From: Agromyces intestinalis
Lineage (GTDB): Bacteria > Actinomycetota > Actinomycetes > Actinomycetales > Microbacteriaceae
Assembly (NCBI RefSeq): GCF_008365295.1
Contig: NZ_CP043505.1
Span: 2,418,001-2,482,000, forward strand
Length of the DNA: 64,000 bases
Direction: 5' to 3'
In this document: positions 50,731 through 59,194 of the stretch, piece after piece
How positions within the stretch are numbered: the stretch's first letter is position 1
How the letters are laid out: each line of letters starts with the position of its first letter
The notes under the pieces: generated by a model
What the model was told of the DNA's origin: nothing
What the model saw: only the letters and a program-made list of their open reading frames with translations
The model's database searches: none
Position numbers and translations under genes: made by a program

Positions 50731-51609
50731 ATGACCACGCTCGATGCCACCCCCGGCCTCTCCGATCCGGTCACCGTCGCGGACCGCGCCGCATCGGCAC
50801 CCGCGACGACGGCGGCGCGGACCCGCCGCCGCTCGCTTCCCGCCGCACTCCGCCCGAGCCGATGGCTGCCGATCACCGTCATGCTCATCGCGCTCGGCGC
50901 CCTCTGGGAGCTCGGCGCGACGCAGATGCCCTACCTGCTTCCGCACCTCGGATCGATCGCCGCCACCCTCACGGGCAATCCGCTGTTCTACCTCGAGAAC
51001 GCGTGGATCACCCTGCAGGAGGCACTGCTCGGCCTGGTGATCGCCTTCGTCGCGTCATCGGTGCTCGCCGTGCTCGTCAGCGAGCTGCCCCTCGTGAAAC
51101 GGGCCATCATGCCCGTCGCGGTCGTGCTCAACGTCACGCCGCTCGTCGCGATCGCGCCGGCGCTGGTCGTCGCGTTCGGCTTCGGCCCCGAACCGAAGCT
51201 GATCGTGACCGCTCTGATCTGCTTCTTCCCGATCCTGATCAACCTGTCGGTCGGACTCCGGTCGGTGCCGCAGCCCGTGCTGCAGTTCTACCGCACCGTC
51301 CACGCGTCGCGGATCGAACTGCTCCGGCACCTGCGCGTTCCGAACGCGCTGCCGTACCTGTTCGCCGCCCTGCGCATCGTCTTCCCGCTCTCGGTCGTCG
51401 GCGCGGTCGTGGCCGAGATGTTCGCACCCGGGGCTTCCAAGGGCCTCGGCACGACCATCAGCCTCGCCAGCAGCAACAACCAGCTGTCCGTCATCTACGC
51501 GTCGATCTTCATCCTCGCGCTCATGGGCACGGCGTTGCTCGCGATCGTGACCGCGGTCGAGCGGCGCGCGTTGCACTGGCACGACACGCACGCCGATCGC
51601 GCCGACTGA
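50731..51609 (+). CDS. ABC transporter permease (SsuC-like)
   Basis: 292 residues with about six helices and an EAA-like loop (ASRIELLRHLRVPNALPYLFAAL) for ATPase contact. Part of the nitrate/sulfonate/taurine/HMP-precursor permease family. Charged N-terminal ~40 residues. Starts 9 bases after the ATPase gene, so likely co-translated. Confidence 0.85.
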   Translation: MTTLDATPGLSDPVTVADRAASAPATTAARTRRRSLPAALRPSRWLPITVMLIALGALWELGATQMPYLLPHLGSIAATLTGNPLFYLENAWITLQEALLGLVIAFVASSVLAVLVSELPLVKRAIMPVAVVLNVTPLVAIAPALVVAFGFGPEPKLIVTALICFFPILINLSVGLRSVPQPVLQFYRTVHASRIELLRHLRVPNALPYLFAALRIVFPLSVVGAVVAEMFAPGASKGLGTTISLASSNNQLSVIYASIFILALMGTALLAIVTAVERRALHWHDTHADRAD

Positions 51610-51776
51610 CTCGCCCCACCTCGCCTCCAGCCCGACCTCGTTCCTCGTCCGCGCACCAACCTCCCCCGCAACACCGCACCCATCACCGCACCGCACTCAC
51701 AGCCCCGCAGCATCCACCCCGAGGCATCGCGCCTGCGGGTGATCGCCGCACCCTTCCGAGTCCCCCAGGAGGACCC

Positions 51777-52871
51777 ATGTCCCAGCGTTCCGCCCTTCGA
51801 TCGGCCGTCGCCCTCGCCGGCCTCGGCGCCACCCTCGCCGCACTGACCGGATGCGCCGCCGCCGCGGAACCGGCCACCGCCGTCGGCGGTGCGATCTCCG
51901 CCGAGCGCTGCGCCGAGAACCAGGCCGCAGGCACCATCACCTACCTCACGGGGTACCAGTACCAGGCATCCGCGTCCATCCTCGAGATCCTGGCGGCCGA
52001 ACAGCTCGGCTACTTCGACGACGTCTGCATCGACCTCGAGATCCAGCCCGGCACCGGTGACACCGGCCAGAACACGCAGCTCGTCGCGAGCGACCAGGTG
52101 CAGTTCACGGCCGTGAGCCAGCAGGACCTGCTGGCCGCGCAGGACAACGGCATCGAGCTGGTCGGCATCTCGTCGTATTCCAATGTGGGACTCGAGATCC
52201 TCATGACCGGGCCCGAGATCACCGACCTCACCCAACTCGACGGCACCATCCTGGGCCAGAAGGGCGCGCTGCCTTCGGGTGTCCACGCCATGCTCGACAA
52301 CGCAGGCGTCGACGTCGACAGCATCCAGCAGGTCACGGTCGGCTACGACCCGAGCGTGCTGCCCCGCGGACAGGTCGACTCGCTGACCGGGTTCATCTCG
52401 AACGAGCCGAACCTGCTTGCGGCATCCGGCGACGAGGTGACCGTGTGGCGTCCGTATGACTACGGCGTGCCCGGATCGCTCGGCGCGCTCGCCGCGAACC
52501 CCGAGTTCGCCGCGGAGCACCCCACCGTGGTCGAGGACTTCCTGCGTGCGGCGTTCCACGCGTTCGAGTACTGCGCCGACAACGCCGAGGAGTGCGTCGG
52601 CTACGCCGCCGAGATCTCGGGCGAGGGGTACGACGTCGATCACAACGTCGCGATCTGGAACACCGAGGTCGGCATCATCGCCGACACCCGGCCCGCCGGG
52701 GCCGACCTGGGCGCGATCGACCCCGACAACATCGCCGCACTTGCCGAGATGCTCGACACCTACGGCCTGCTCACGACGCCGCTGACCGCCGACGAGGCCA
52801 ACGCGTTCTTCGACCCGTCGTACGTCGAGGCGATCTCGGCCGACGGCGAGGTCGTCTGGCCCGCGCCGTAG
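51777..52871 (+). CDS. ABC substrate-binding lipoprotein (NMT1/SsuA-ThiY-like)
   Basis: 364 residues: lipobox LTGC (Cys ~26), then a two-lobe NMT1/THI5-like domain (TYLTGYQYQASASILEILAAEQLGYF, TGDTGQNTQLVASDQVQF). Relatives bind sulfonates, nitrate or pyrimidines such as the ThiY ligand formylaminopyrimidine; given the RutA-like enzyme downstream, an N-heterocycle ligand is attractive but unproven. ATG 51777 follows CAGGAGGA. The 167-base gap before it has no clear feature. Confidence 0.82.
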   Translation: MSQRSALRSAVALAGLGATLAALTGCAAAAEPATAVGGAISAERCAENQAAGTITYLTGYQYQASASILEILAAEQLGYFDDVCIDLEIQPGTGDTGQNTQLVASDQVQFTAVSQQDLLAAQDNGIELVGISSYSNVGLEILMTGPEITDLTQLDGTILGQKGALPSGVHAMLDNAGVDVDSIQQVTVGYDPSVLPRGQVDSLTGFISNEPNLLAASGDEVTVWRPYDYGVPGSLGALAANPEFAAEHPTVVEDFLRAAFHAFEYCADNAEECVGYAAEISGEGYDVDHNVAIWNTEVGIIADTRPAGADLGAIDPDNIAALAEMLDTYGLLTTPLTADEANAFFDPSYVEAISADGEVVWPAP

Positions 52872-52975
52872 ACGGCCGCACCCGCGGCTCCCATGCCGGC
52901 CGGGCGGCGGGCCCCCAGCCCCGACCCACCGCCGCCCGGCCACCCAGCACCACCCCGAACCGAAGGAACGGACCC

Positions 52976-54043
52976 ATGCAGCACAAGGACTACGGCGTGT
53001 TCCTGCCCAACGCGGCAGGCGGCTGGCTCATCTCGACCACGGCCCCGTACCCGCCGGCGAGCTACGACTACAACCGCTCGGTCGCACTCGTCGCCGAGCG
53101 GATCGGACTCGACTTCGTCATGGCGATGGCGAAGTGGCGCGGTTTCGGCGGCTCGACCGACCACTGGGGCGAGACCATCGAGTCGATGACGATGATGGCC
53201 GGCATCGCCGAGGCCACCGAGCGCGTGAAGATCTGGGCCACCGTGCACGCGAACATGCAGCACCCCGCGTTCGCGGCGAAGGTCTTCACCACGCTCCAGC
53301 AGATCAGCCGCGGGCGCGCGGGCATGAACATCGTGAACGGCGCGTACGCGGACGAGTTCGAGCAGATGGGGATCTGGGACGCCGAGATGTCGAAGGACGC
53401 TCGCTACCGGATGACCGAGGAATGGACGCGCGCCGTGCTGCGCCTGTGGAGCGAGCCGTCGGTGACGATGCACGGTGAGTTCTTCACGCTCGAGGACTGC
53501 GAGTCGCGACCGCACCCCGACCCGCGGCCGACGATCATCAGCGCCGGCAGGTCGCCCCAGGGCCGCGCCTTCCAGGCCGCGTTCGCGGACGGCGCCTTCC
53601 TCGGCGCCGAGAGCCTCGATGAGATGCGCGACCTGTCGCGCGACGTCCACGAGAAGGCCGCAGCGGCCGGGCGCGAGGTGCGCACCTACTCGATGCTCAC
53701 GATCGTGCAGGACGAGACGGATGCCGCGGCGGAGGCACGAGTCATCCGCTACGGCGAAGGCCTCGACCGCACCGCGCTCGGCAACATGCGCCGCTCGTGG
53801 GGATGGGACGACAAACGCGCTCTGTCGTGGGCCGAGGGCGCCAAGGGTGAGGAGGCGTTCCAGACGCCGTACGTGGCCGGCGACGCCGCGACCGTCGCCG
53901 AGCGCATCCAGTCCGTGCTCGAGACCGCCGAGCTCGACGGGCTCATGCTCATCTTCCCCGACTATCTCGAGGACATGCCCGTGTTCGGGGAGTCGGTGCT
54001 GCCGGTGCTGCGAGCGGCCGAGTCCGAGAGCATCGCCGCATGA
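52976..54043 (+). CDS. RutA-like flavin-dependent monooxygenase
   Basis: 355 residues, LLM class. Segments match the uracil-opening enzyme RutA closely: GGWLIST (15-21), KWRGFGGSTDHW, ESMTMMAGIA, NIVNGAYADEFEQMGIW. RutA attacks the pyrimidine C4 with a flavin peroxide and cleaves the C-N bond to give a ureidoacrylate. The match suggests oxidative amide or ring cleavage of a heterocycle, not necessarily uracil. ATG 52976 follows AAGGA; the stop overlaps the next gene. Confidence 0.8.
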   Translation: MQHKDYGVFLPNAAGGWLISTTAPYPPASYDYNRSVALVAERIGLDFVMAMAKWRGFGGSTDHWGETIESMTMMAGIAEATERVKIWATVHANMQHPAFAAKVFTTLQQISRGRAGMNIVNGAYADEFEQMGIWDAEMSKDARYRMTEEWTRAVLRLWSEPSVTMHGEFFTLEDCESRPHPDPRPTIISAGRSPQGRAFQAAFADGAFLGAESLDEMRDLSRDVHEKAAAAGREVRTYSMLTIVQDETDAAAEARVIRYGEGLDRTALGNMRRSWGWDDKRALSWAEGAKGEEAFQTPYVAGDAATVAERIQSVLETAELDGLMLIFPDYLEDMPVFGESVLPVLRAAESESIAA

Positions 54044-54690
54044 GCGCCCTGCGCGAACGACAGCTCGGCGGGCTCACCGCCGACGGCGCCGCGCTGCTCG
54101 TCGTCGACGTGCAGCGATCGTTCGGCGACCCCGAGTTCCTCGCGCCCTACGAACTCGACGATGCCGCAGGGCGGTCCGTCGCGGCGGCCGTCGACGCATC
54201 GGCGCGTCTCGTCGATACCGCGCGTGCAGCCGGCGTGCCGGTGTTCTGGGTCGAACTCGGCACCGATCCCGGCTCGCCATGGCGGGCGAGCGCGTGGCTC
54301 CGCGCCGGCGACCTCGATGCGCCGCTCTCGGCCGACGAGCCCTGCGTGATCGGCACGCCCGGCGCGGAGTGGTATCGGCTTCGCCCGAGCGAGGGCGAAG
54401 CGCGCATCGTCAAGCGCGGGTACAGCGGGTTCCTCGGCACCGACCTCGGCGCTCGACTCGAGGCATCCGGCGTCCGCTGGGTGACCGTCGCGGGCCTCAC
54501 GACCGAGTGCTGCGTCGCCGCCACCGCGACCGACGCGATCCAGCTCGGTTGGCCGGTCGTCGTCGCGACCGATGCGACCGCCGCGTACGACGTGGACCTG
54601 CACGCGCACGCCCTCGAGCAGCTGGCGCTGAACGTCGGCGTGCTCGCCACGGTCGACGAAGTGCGCGAACGATGGGAGGCCGTGCGATGA
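54040..54690 (+). CDS. isochorismatase-family amidohydrolase (RutB-like)
   Basis: 216 residues with the cysteine hydrolase triad Asp23 (VVDVQRSF), Lys125 (IVKRGYSGF) and Cys158 (TTECCVAAT). In the Rut pathway RutB hydrolyses the ureidoacrylate formed by RutA; here the enzyme probably cleaves the carbamoyl or amide product of the monooxygenase. ATG 54040 and its stop overlap both neighbours by 4 bases, indicating tight coupling with the RutA-like and NtaA-like genes. Confidence 0.82.
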   Translation: MSALRERQLGGLTADGAALLVVDVQRSFGDPEFLAPYELDDAAGRSVAAAVDASARLVDTARAAGVPVFWVELGTDPGSPWRASAWLRAGDLDAPLSADEPCVIGTPGAEWYRLRPSEGEARIVKRGYSGFLGTDLGARLEASGVRWVTVAGLTTECCVAATATDAIQLGWPVVVATDATAAYDVDLHAHALEQLALNVGVLATVDEVRERWEAVR

Positions 54691-56021
54691 GCGGCATGCA
54701 CCTGGCCTACGACCTCTCGTTCACCCACACCGAGGGCCGGTGGGCGCGGCCCGGATCCTGGGTCGGTCGCACGTTTCCCGACGTGCGCATGTTCCAGGAG
54801 CTCGCGATCAGCGCCGAGCGCGCCGGCATCGATCTGCTGTTCTTCGGCGACGGCAGCGGCATCCCCGACACCTGGCGCGGGTCGATCGCGCCCGCCGTCG
54901 AGTGGGGGGTGCAGTGGCCTCGCCAGGACATGAGCCCCTTCATCGCCGCGATGGCCGCGGTCACCGAGCGCATCGGGTTCGGCCTCACGTATTCCTCGAC
55001 GTTCATGCATCCGTTCTATGTGGCGCGACTGCTGAACTCGCTCGATCACGTGTCCGGTGGGCGCATCGCGTTCAACGTCGTCGCCTCGACGCGGCTCGCC
55101 GACGCTGCCAACTACGGATTCGACGAACTGCTCGAGCACGATCGCCGCTACGAGCGCATGGAGGAGTTCATCGACGTCTGCAAGGCGCTCTGGGACTCGG
55201 TGCCCCCCGAGGCGATCGTGATGGACCGCGAGACCGGGCGCTTCGCCGACCCCGAGCTCATCAGCCCGATCGATCACGCGGGAGCGTACTTCCGGGTCAA
55301 GGGGCCGCTCTCGAGCATGCCGAGTCCGCAACGGCATCCGGTGCTCGTGCAGGCGGGCAACTCGCCTCGCGGCATCGCGACGTCGGCGAAGTTCGCCGAC
55401 CTCATCTTCGGCTTCGGCGGCTCCGTGGCGGGCCAGCAGCGCCATCGGCGGATGCTCGACGAGGCGCTGACCGCCGAGGGGCGCGACCCGTCGGGGGTCG
55501 GCATTCTCTGGGCGACGCAGGTCATCGTCGGACGCACCGAGGCCGAGGCCGAGGCGCGCAAGGCCGAGGTGCTCGAGTTCTGGAGCGAGGACGCGGTGGG
55601 CGCCTACCTCTCGCACAATGCCGGCTTCGACTTCTCGGAGCTGCCGCCGACGTTCCGGCTCGGCGACCTGTCGGAGCGGATCGTCGCCGCACACGCGAGC
55701 CCGGGCGGGCTCGTCGGCGCGCTGGTGGACGAGTACGGACAGGATCACCGGATGTCTCGCGCCGAGTTCTTCGAACACGGATGGCGCAGCGCCACCGGGC
55801 TCGACCACACCCTCTGCGGGGCACCCGGCCGCATCGCCGACCTGCTCGAGGAGAACTTCGCGGCGACCGGCTCGCGCGGCGGATACATGTTCTCGACGCC
55901 GTTGCCGACCCCGTCGGGTCTCGACGACATCGGCGAGCTGCTCGCACCCGAGCTGCGCCGCCGCGGTGCGCTCGCTCCTGCCTACCCGGCGCGAACCCTC
56001 CGCGAGAACCTCGCGGCGTGA
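54687..56021 (+). CDS. LLM flavin monooxygenase, NtaA/SnaA/DszA type
   Basis: 444 residues of the NtaA/DmoA family that removes C-N or C-S groups: GSWVGRTFPDVRMFQELAISAERAGID, LLFFGDGSGIPDTWRG, RIAFNVVASTRLADAANYGFD, PVLVQAGNSPRGIATSAKFADLIF. It needs reduced FMN from the reductases encoded upstream. It may act before or after the RutA-like enzyme, for example by dealkylating the substrate. ATG 54687 overlaps the upstream stop by 4 bases. Confidence 0.82.
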   Translation: MSGMHLAYDLSFTHTEGRWARPGSWVGRTFPDVRMFQELAISAERAGIDLLFFGDGSGIPDTWRGSIAPAVEWGVQWPRQDMSPFIAAMAAVTERIGFGLTYSSTFMHPFYVARLLNSLDHVSGGRIAFNVVASTRLADAANYGFDELLEHDRRYERMEEFIDVCKALWDSVPPEAIVMDRETGRFADPELISPIDHAGAYFRVKGPLSSMPSPQRHPVLVQAGNSPRGIATSAKFADLIFGFGGSVAGQQRHRRMLDEALTAEGRDPSGVGILWATQVIVGRTEAEAEARKAEVLEFWSEDAVGAYLSHNAGFDFSELPPTFRLGDLSERIVAAHASPGGLVGALVDEYGQDHRMSRAEFFEHGWRSATGLDHTLCGAPGRIADLLEENFAATGSRGGYMFSTPLPTPSGLDDIGELLAPELRRRGALAPAYPARTLRENLAA

Positions 56022-57256
56022 CACGCACGACTCCGTCCACCCGCACCGCGGAAGCCCCCGGCTGGGCGCCGACCCTGCTCATCTGCGCCTTCATCGCCAC
56101 CGCGCAGATGACCTGGGGCGCGGTCGTCCCCGTGCTGCCGATCATGGTGGCCGACCAGCAACTGCCGACCGCGGTGCTCGGGCCGGTGATCGCGGCGTTC
56201 GCGATCGGCCGGGTGCTCGTCAACATCCCCGCCGGGCTGGCGCTGCGGGGCGTCCCTCCGCGGGCGCTCATGCTCGCGACCTGCCTGCTGCTCACCGCGG
56301 TCACCGCCGCGACCGGATTGGTCACGGACCCGGCCCTGCTCGTGGTCGCGCGGCTCGTCGCGGGCGTGCTCGGCGGTGCCGCGGTGACGGTCGGCTTCTC
56401 GGTGCTGCTCGCGGGTGCGCCCTCGGCCCGCCGCGGCCGTGTGGTCGCCGTGGCCACCGTCGTGCAGATGAGCGCGGCCGCGGTCGGAGCGACGCTGGGC
56501 GGCGCGGTCGTCGCGTTCGCCGGCGTCGCTGCCGCGTTCGCCGCGGCCGCGGTGCCGGTGCTGCTCGTGACGATCATCGACGTGATCCGGCCGGCCCGCG
56601 CCTACTGGTCGTCGTTCGAACGCGCCTCGGCCCCGGCCGGCCGACCGCCCGTCCCGCGGGGCGATCGGACCGCAGATCTCGCCCTCGTCGTGGCGCTCGC
56701 GGCCGTCTCGTTCGCACTGTTCTTCGCGCGATTCGGCATCGAACAGGGGCTCGTGCCCGTGCTCGCCTACGAACAGGGCGGGCTCGACCCGCTCGGACTC
56801 GGACTGGCGCTCGGCGCCGGCACCGTGCTCAGCATGGTCGCGCTGCCCTTCGTCGGTCGGGCGGTCGACCGCGGCGCGCGTACCGCGGTCATCGCGGTGA
56901 GCGGCATCGGTGCGGCGCTCGCCGTCGTCGCGTTCGGATTGGCGGCCGAGCCGATCGGGTTCACGGCCGCGATCGTGGGCTACGCCGTGGCGACGAGCGT
57001 CGCGAACGTGGTGCCGGGCGTCGTCACCGCCGAGGCGTTCCCCGGAACCCGTTCGGGATTCGTGGTGGGCGTCACGCGCACCGCGGGCGATGTCGGTGCC
57101 GCCGCCGGACCGCTCGCCGCCTTCTGGCTCGCCGAGCGCTTCGACGTGTCGATCGCGCTCGGCGTGGTCGCTGCCGTGCTCGCGGCGCTGATCGGATGGT
57201 TCGGCGTCGTCGTGCTGCGGCAGGGGCCCGCGGCATCCGTGCCCGCGGCGACGTGA
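56018..57256 (+). CDS. MFS transporter in the catabolic operon
   Basis: 412 residues with 12 predicted helices and loop motif LRGVPPRAL. GTG 56018 overlaps the monooxygenase stop by 4 bases, so it is part of the operon. It could export a dead-end product or act as a second importer; no closer family signature seen. Convergent with the glutaminase gene with 37 bases between and no hairpin. Confidence 0.75.
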   Translation: MTRTTPSTRTAEAPGWAPTLLICAFIATAQMTWGAVVPVLPIMVADQQLPTAVLGPVIAAFAIGRVLVNIPAGLALRGVPPRALMLATCLLLTAVTAATGLVTDPALLVVARLVAGVLGGAAVTVGFSVLLAGAPSARRGRVVAVATVVQMSAAAVGATLGGAVVAFAGVAAAFAAAAVPVLLVTIIDVIRPARAYWSSFERASAPAGRPPVPRGDRTADLALVVALAAVSFALFFARFGIEQGLVPVLAYEQGGLDPLGLGLALGAGTVLSMVALPFVGRAVDRGARTAVIAVSGIGAALAVVAFGLAAEPIGFTAAIVGYAVATSVANVVPGVVTAEAFPGTRSGFVVGVTRTAGDVGAAAGPLAAFWLAERFDVSIALGVVAAVLAALIGWFGVVVLRQGPAASVPAAT

Positions 57257-57293
57257 GGGGCATCCGCGCGACAGCCGGCGTGCCGCCGCGTGC

Positions 57294-58511
57294 TCAGCCC
57301 TCGAGCACCCCTTCGGGGTCGCGCAGCACGATGCGCGGCCGCCCGTCGGTGTCGGTTCCGGCGAGTTCGGGCAGGGCGCGCAGCACGCCGGCCGCGCCCC
57401 GCGCGACCCGGGTGACGGCGGTGAAGTCGAGCACGAGGCATCCCTGCTCGCCGACGAGCGGAGCGAGACGCGTCAGCAGCTCCTCGGCGCCCGCGAAGGC
57501 GATCTCGCCCCGCAGCACGGCGACCAGATCGTCGCCCTCGTGCGCGAGCGAGGCGATGGGCGACAGCGGGTCGCCGCGATGGCGCAGCAGGTGCAGCCCC
57601 GACTGGCTCGAGAGGGCCTCGAGCATCGCGACGCCGCGCACGCTGTTGCCGCGTGCGTCGAGCGGCGGGCTGAAGGTGCCGATGCCGAACTGGCCCGGCT
57701 GCAGGGCGACGATGCCGCCGCCCACGCCGCTCTTGGCCGGGAGCCCCACCCGCACCAACCAGTCGCCCGACGCGTCGTACATGCCGCAGCTGGTCATGAC
57801 CGCCGTCGTCCAGCGTGCGGCGTCCTCGCCGACCACCCGTTCGCCGGTGACCGGGTTGACGCCGCCGGTCGCGAGCGTTGCGGCCATGATCGCGAGGTCG
57901 CGCGCGGTGACCGTGAGCGAGCACTGGCGGAAGTACGCCGTCGTGGCGATCTCGGCGGTCGAGGCGAGCGTGCCGGCCGAACGGGTGAGGTAGGCGAGGG
58001 CGCGGTTGCGGTCGCCCGTCGCCGCCTCGGAGGCGAACACGGCCTCGTCGACGTCGAGTTCGCGCCCGGCGAACGCCTGCAGCCCGGCCCGGATGCGCGC
58101 GAACTTCTCGTCGGCGGTGTCGCCGGGGATCAGCGACGACGTGACGATGGCGCCCGCGTTGATCATGGGGTTCAACGGGCGACCGGATGCCTCGTCGAGG
58201 CTGATGGCGTTGAACGGCTCGCCGCTCGGTTCGAGGCCGACGTGCCGGGTGACCTCCTCGAGTCCGAGCGCGTCGAGGGCGAGTGCGAACACGAACGGCT
58301 TCGAGACCGACTGGATCGTGAACTCGACCGCGCTGTCGCCCGCCTCGTGCACGACGCCATGCGTGCTGGCGAGTGCGATGCCGAGTGCCCGGGGGTCGGC
58401 CTTCGCGAGCTCGGGGATGTAGCTCGCGACCTCGCCGTCGGTGCGGTCGCGCACCTCGTCGAGGATCGAGCCGAGCACGGAGCGGAGCGGGTCGCGCAGG
58501 TCGACGGCCAT
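57294..58511 (-). CDS. glsA: glutaminase with C-terminal STAS domain
   Basis: 405 residues: serine-dependent glutaminase domain (~1-305) with the SVSK motif (Ser68, Lys71), PLNPMINAGAI and GLPAKSGVGGGI, then a STAS-like domain (~315-400; LVLDFTAVTRVARGAAGVL). Hydrolyses glutamine to glutamate and ammonia. The added STAS domain suggests regulation by nucleotide or partner binding. ATG 58511 follows TAGGCT by 6 bases (leaderless). Divergent from hsp20. Confidence 0.88.
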   Translation of the reverse strand: MAVDLRDPLRSVLGSILDEVRDRTDGEVASYIPELAKADPRALGIALASTHGVVHEAGDSAVEFTIQSVSKPFVFALALDALGLEEVTRHVGLEPSGEPFNAISLDEASGRPLNPMINAGAIVTSSLIPGDTADEKFARIRAGLQAFAGRELDVDEAVFASEAATGDRNRALAYLTRSAGTLASTAEIATTAYFRQCSLTVTARDLAIMAATLATGGVNPVTGERVVGEDAARWTTAVMTSCGMYDASGDWLVRVGLPAKSGVGGGIVALQPGQFGIGTFSPPLDARGNSVRGVAMLEALSSQSGLHLLRHRGDPLSPIASLAHEGDDLVAVLRGEIAFAGAEELLTRLAPLVGEQGCLVLDFTAVTRVARGAAGVLRALPELAGTDTDGRPRIVLRDPEGVLEG

Positions 58512-58542
58512 GCGGTCAGCCTAGTCAGCGGTACGCCGAGCG

Positions 58543-58569
58543 TTGGCACTCTCGGGTCGAGAGTGCTAA
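58543..58569 (+). promoter_or_regulatory. CIRCE element overlapping the hsp20 promoter
   Basis: TTGGCACTC (58543-58551), 9-base spacer, GAGTGCTAA (58561-58569): one mismatch from the HrcA consensus. TTGGCA serves as -35 and CTAATC (58566-58571) as -10, so HrcA binding would block the promoter. Confidence 0.85.
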
Positions 58570-58579
58570 TCTGACCATA

Positions 58580-58600
58580 CTTGAGTCGATCCCGCTCAAG
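58580..58600 (+). promoter_or_regulatory. HAIR element (HspR site)
   Basis: CTTGAGT (58580-58586), 7-base spacer, GCTCAAG (58594-58600): one mismatch from the HspR consensus CTTGAGT-N7-ACTCAAG. It lies just downstream of the -10, where HspR would block transcription. Confidence 0.8.
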
Positions 58601-58652
58601 TCTTGAACCTTCGGTCGCGCAGCCGCGACCGACCCACACCGAGGAGGAATCC

Positions 58653-59096
58653 ATGCCTGTCACCTGGGACCCGTTCCGCGACCTCGACCGTCTCGCCGCG
58701 AGCATGCTCGACTCGCGGCAGGGGCCGCGCATGATGCCGATCGACCTGCACCGCGACGGCGACCACTACGTGCTGAGCGCCGACCTGCCGGGCGTCGACC
58801 CGGGCTCGATCGACATCGACATCGACGGCCAGCTGCTGACGATCCGCGCCGAGCGCACGCTGCGCGACAGCGACAGCGAGGGCGTGCAGTGGCTCGCGCA
58901 CGAGCGCCCGAGCGGGTCGTTCCTGCGCCAGCTCACCGTCGGCGACGGCATCGACACCGCCGCGATCAGCGCGCACTACGACAACGGCGTGCTGAGCGTC
59001 ATCATCCCCGTCTCCGAGCGGGCCAAGCCCCGCAAGGTCGAGGTGCGGGCGTCGACGCCCGAGTCCGCGCCGCGCGAGGTCGCCGCGGGCGAGTAG
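58653..59096 (+). CDS. Hsp20-family small heat-shock protein
   Basis: 147 residues with an alpha-crystallin domain (~28-125): PGVDPGSIDIDIDGQLLTIRAERT, SFLRQLTVGDGID and the YDNGVLSVIIP core. The usual C-terminal I-x-I motif is absent or degenerate. Holds unfolded proteins during heat stress. ATG 58653 follows GAGGAGG. Dual CIRCE/HAIR control is inferred from the sites upstream. Confidence 0.9.
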   Translation: MPVTWDPFRDLDRLAASMLDSRQGPRMMPIDLHRDGDHYVLSADLPGVDPGSIDIDIDGQLLTIRAERTLRDSDSEGVQWLAHERPSGSFLRQLTVGDGIDTAAISAHYDNGVLSVIIPVSERAKPRKVEVRASTPESAPREVAAGE

Positions 59097-59107
59097 CGCG
59101 TTCCGAC

Positions 59108-59141
59108 ACGAGGGCGGATGCTGCGAGGCATCCGCCCTCGT
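59108..59141 (+). terminator. hairpin after hsp20
   Basis: ACGAGGGCGGATGC (59108-59121) pairs perfectly with 59128-59141 across a 6-base loop, 12 bases after the stop. The arm contains the GGATGC word. No T-run. Confidence 0.6.
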
Positions 59142-59194
59142 CGCGTCTGCCGGTGACCCGGTGCGCCGAAGCGGCCGACCACGCGATCACTGCG

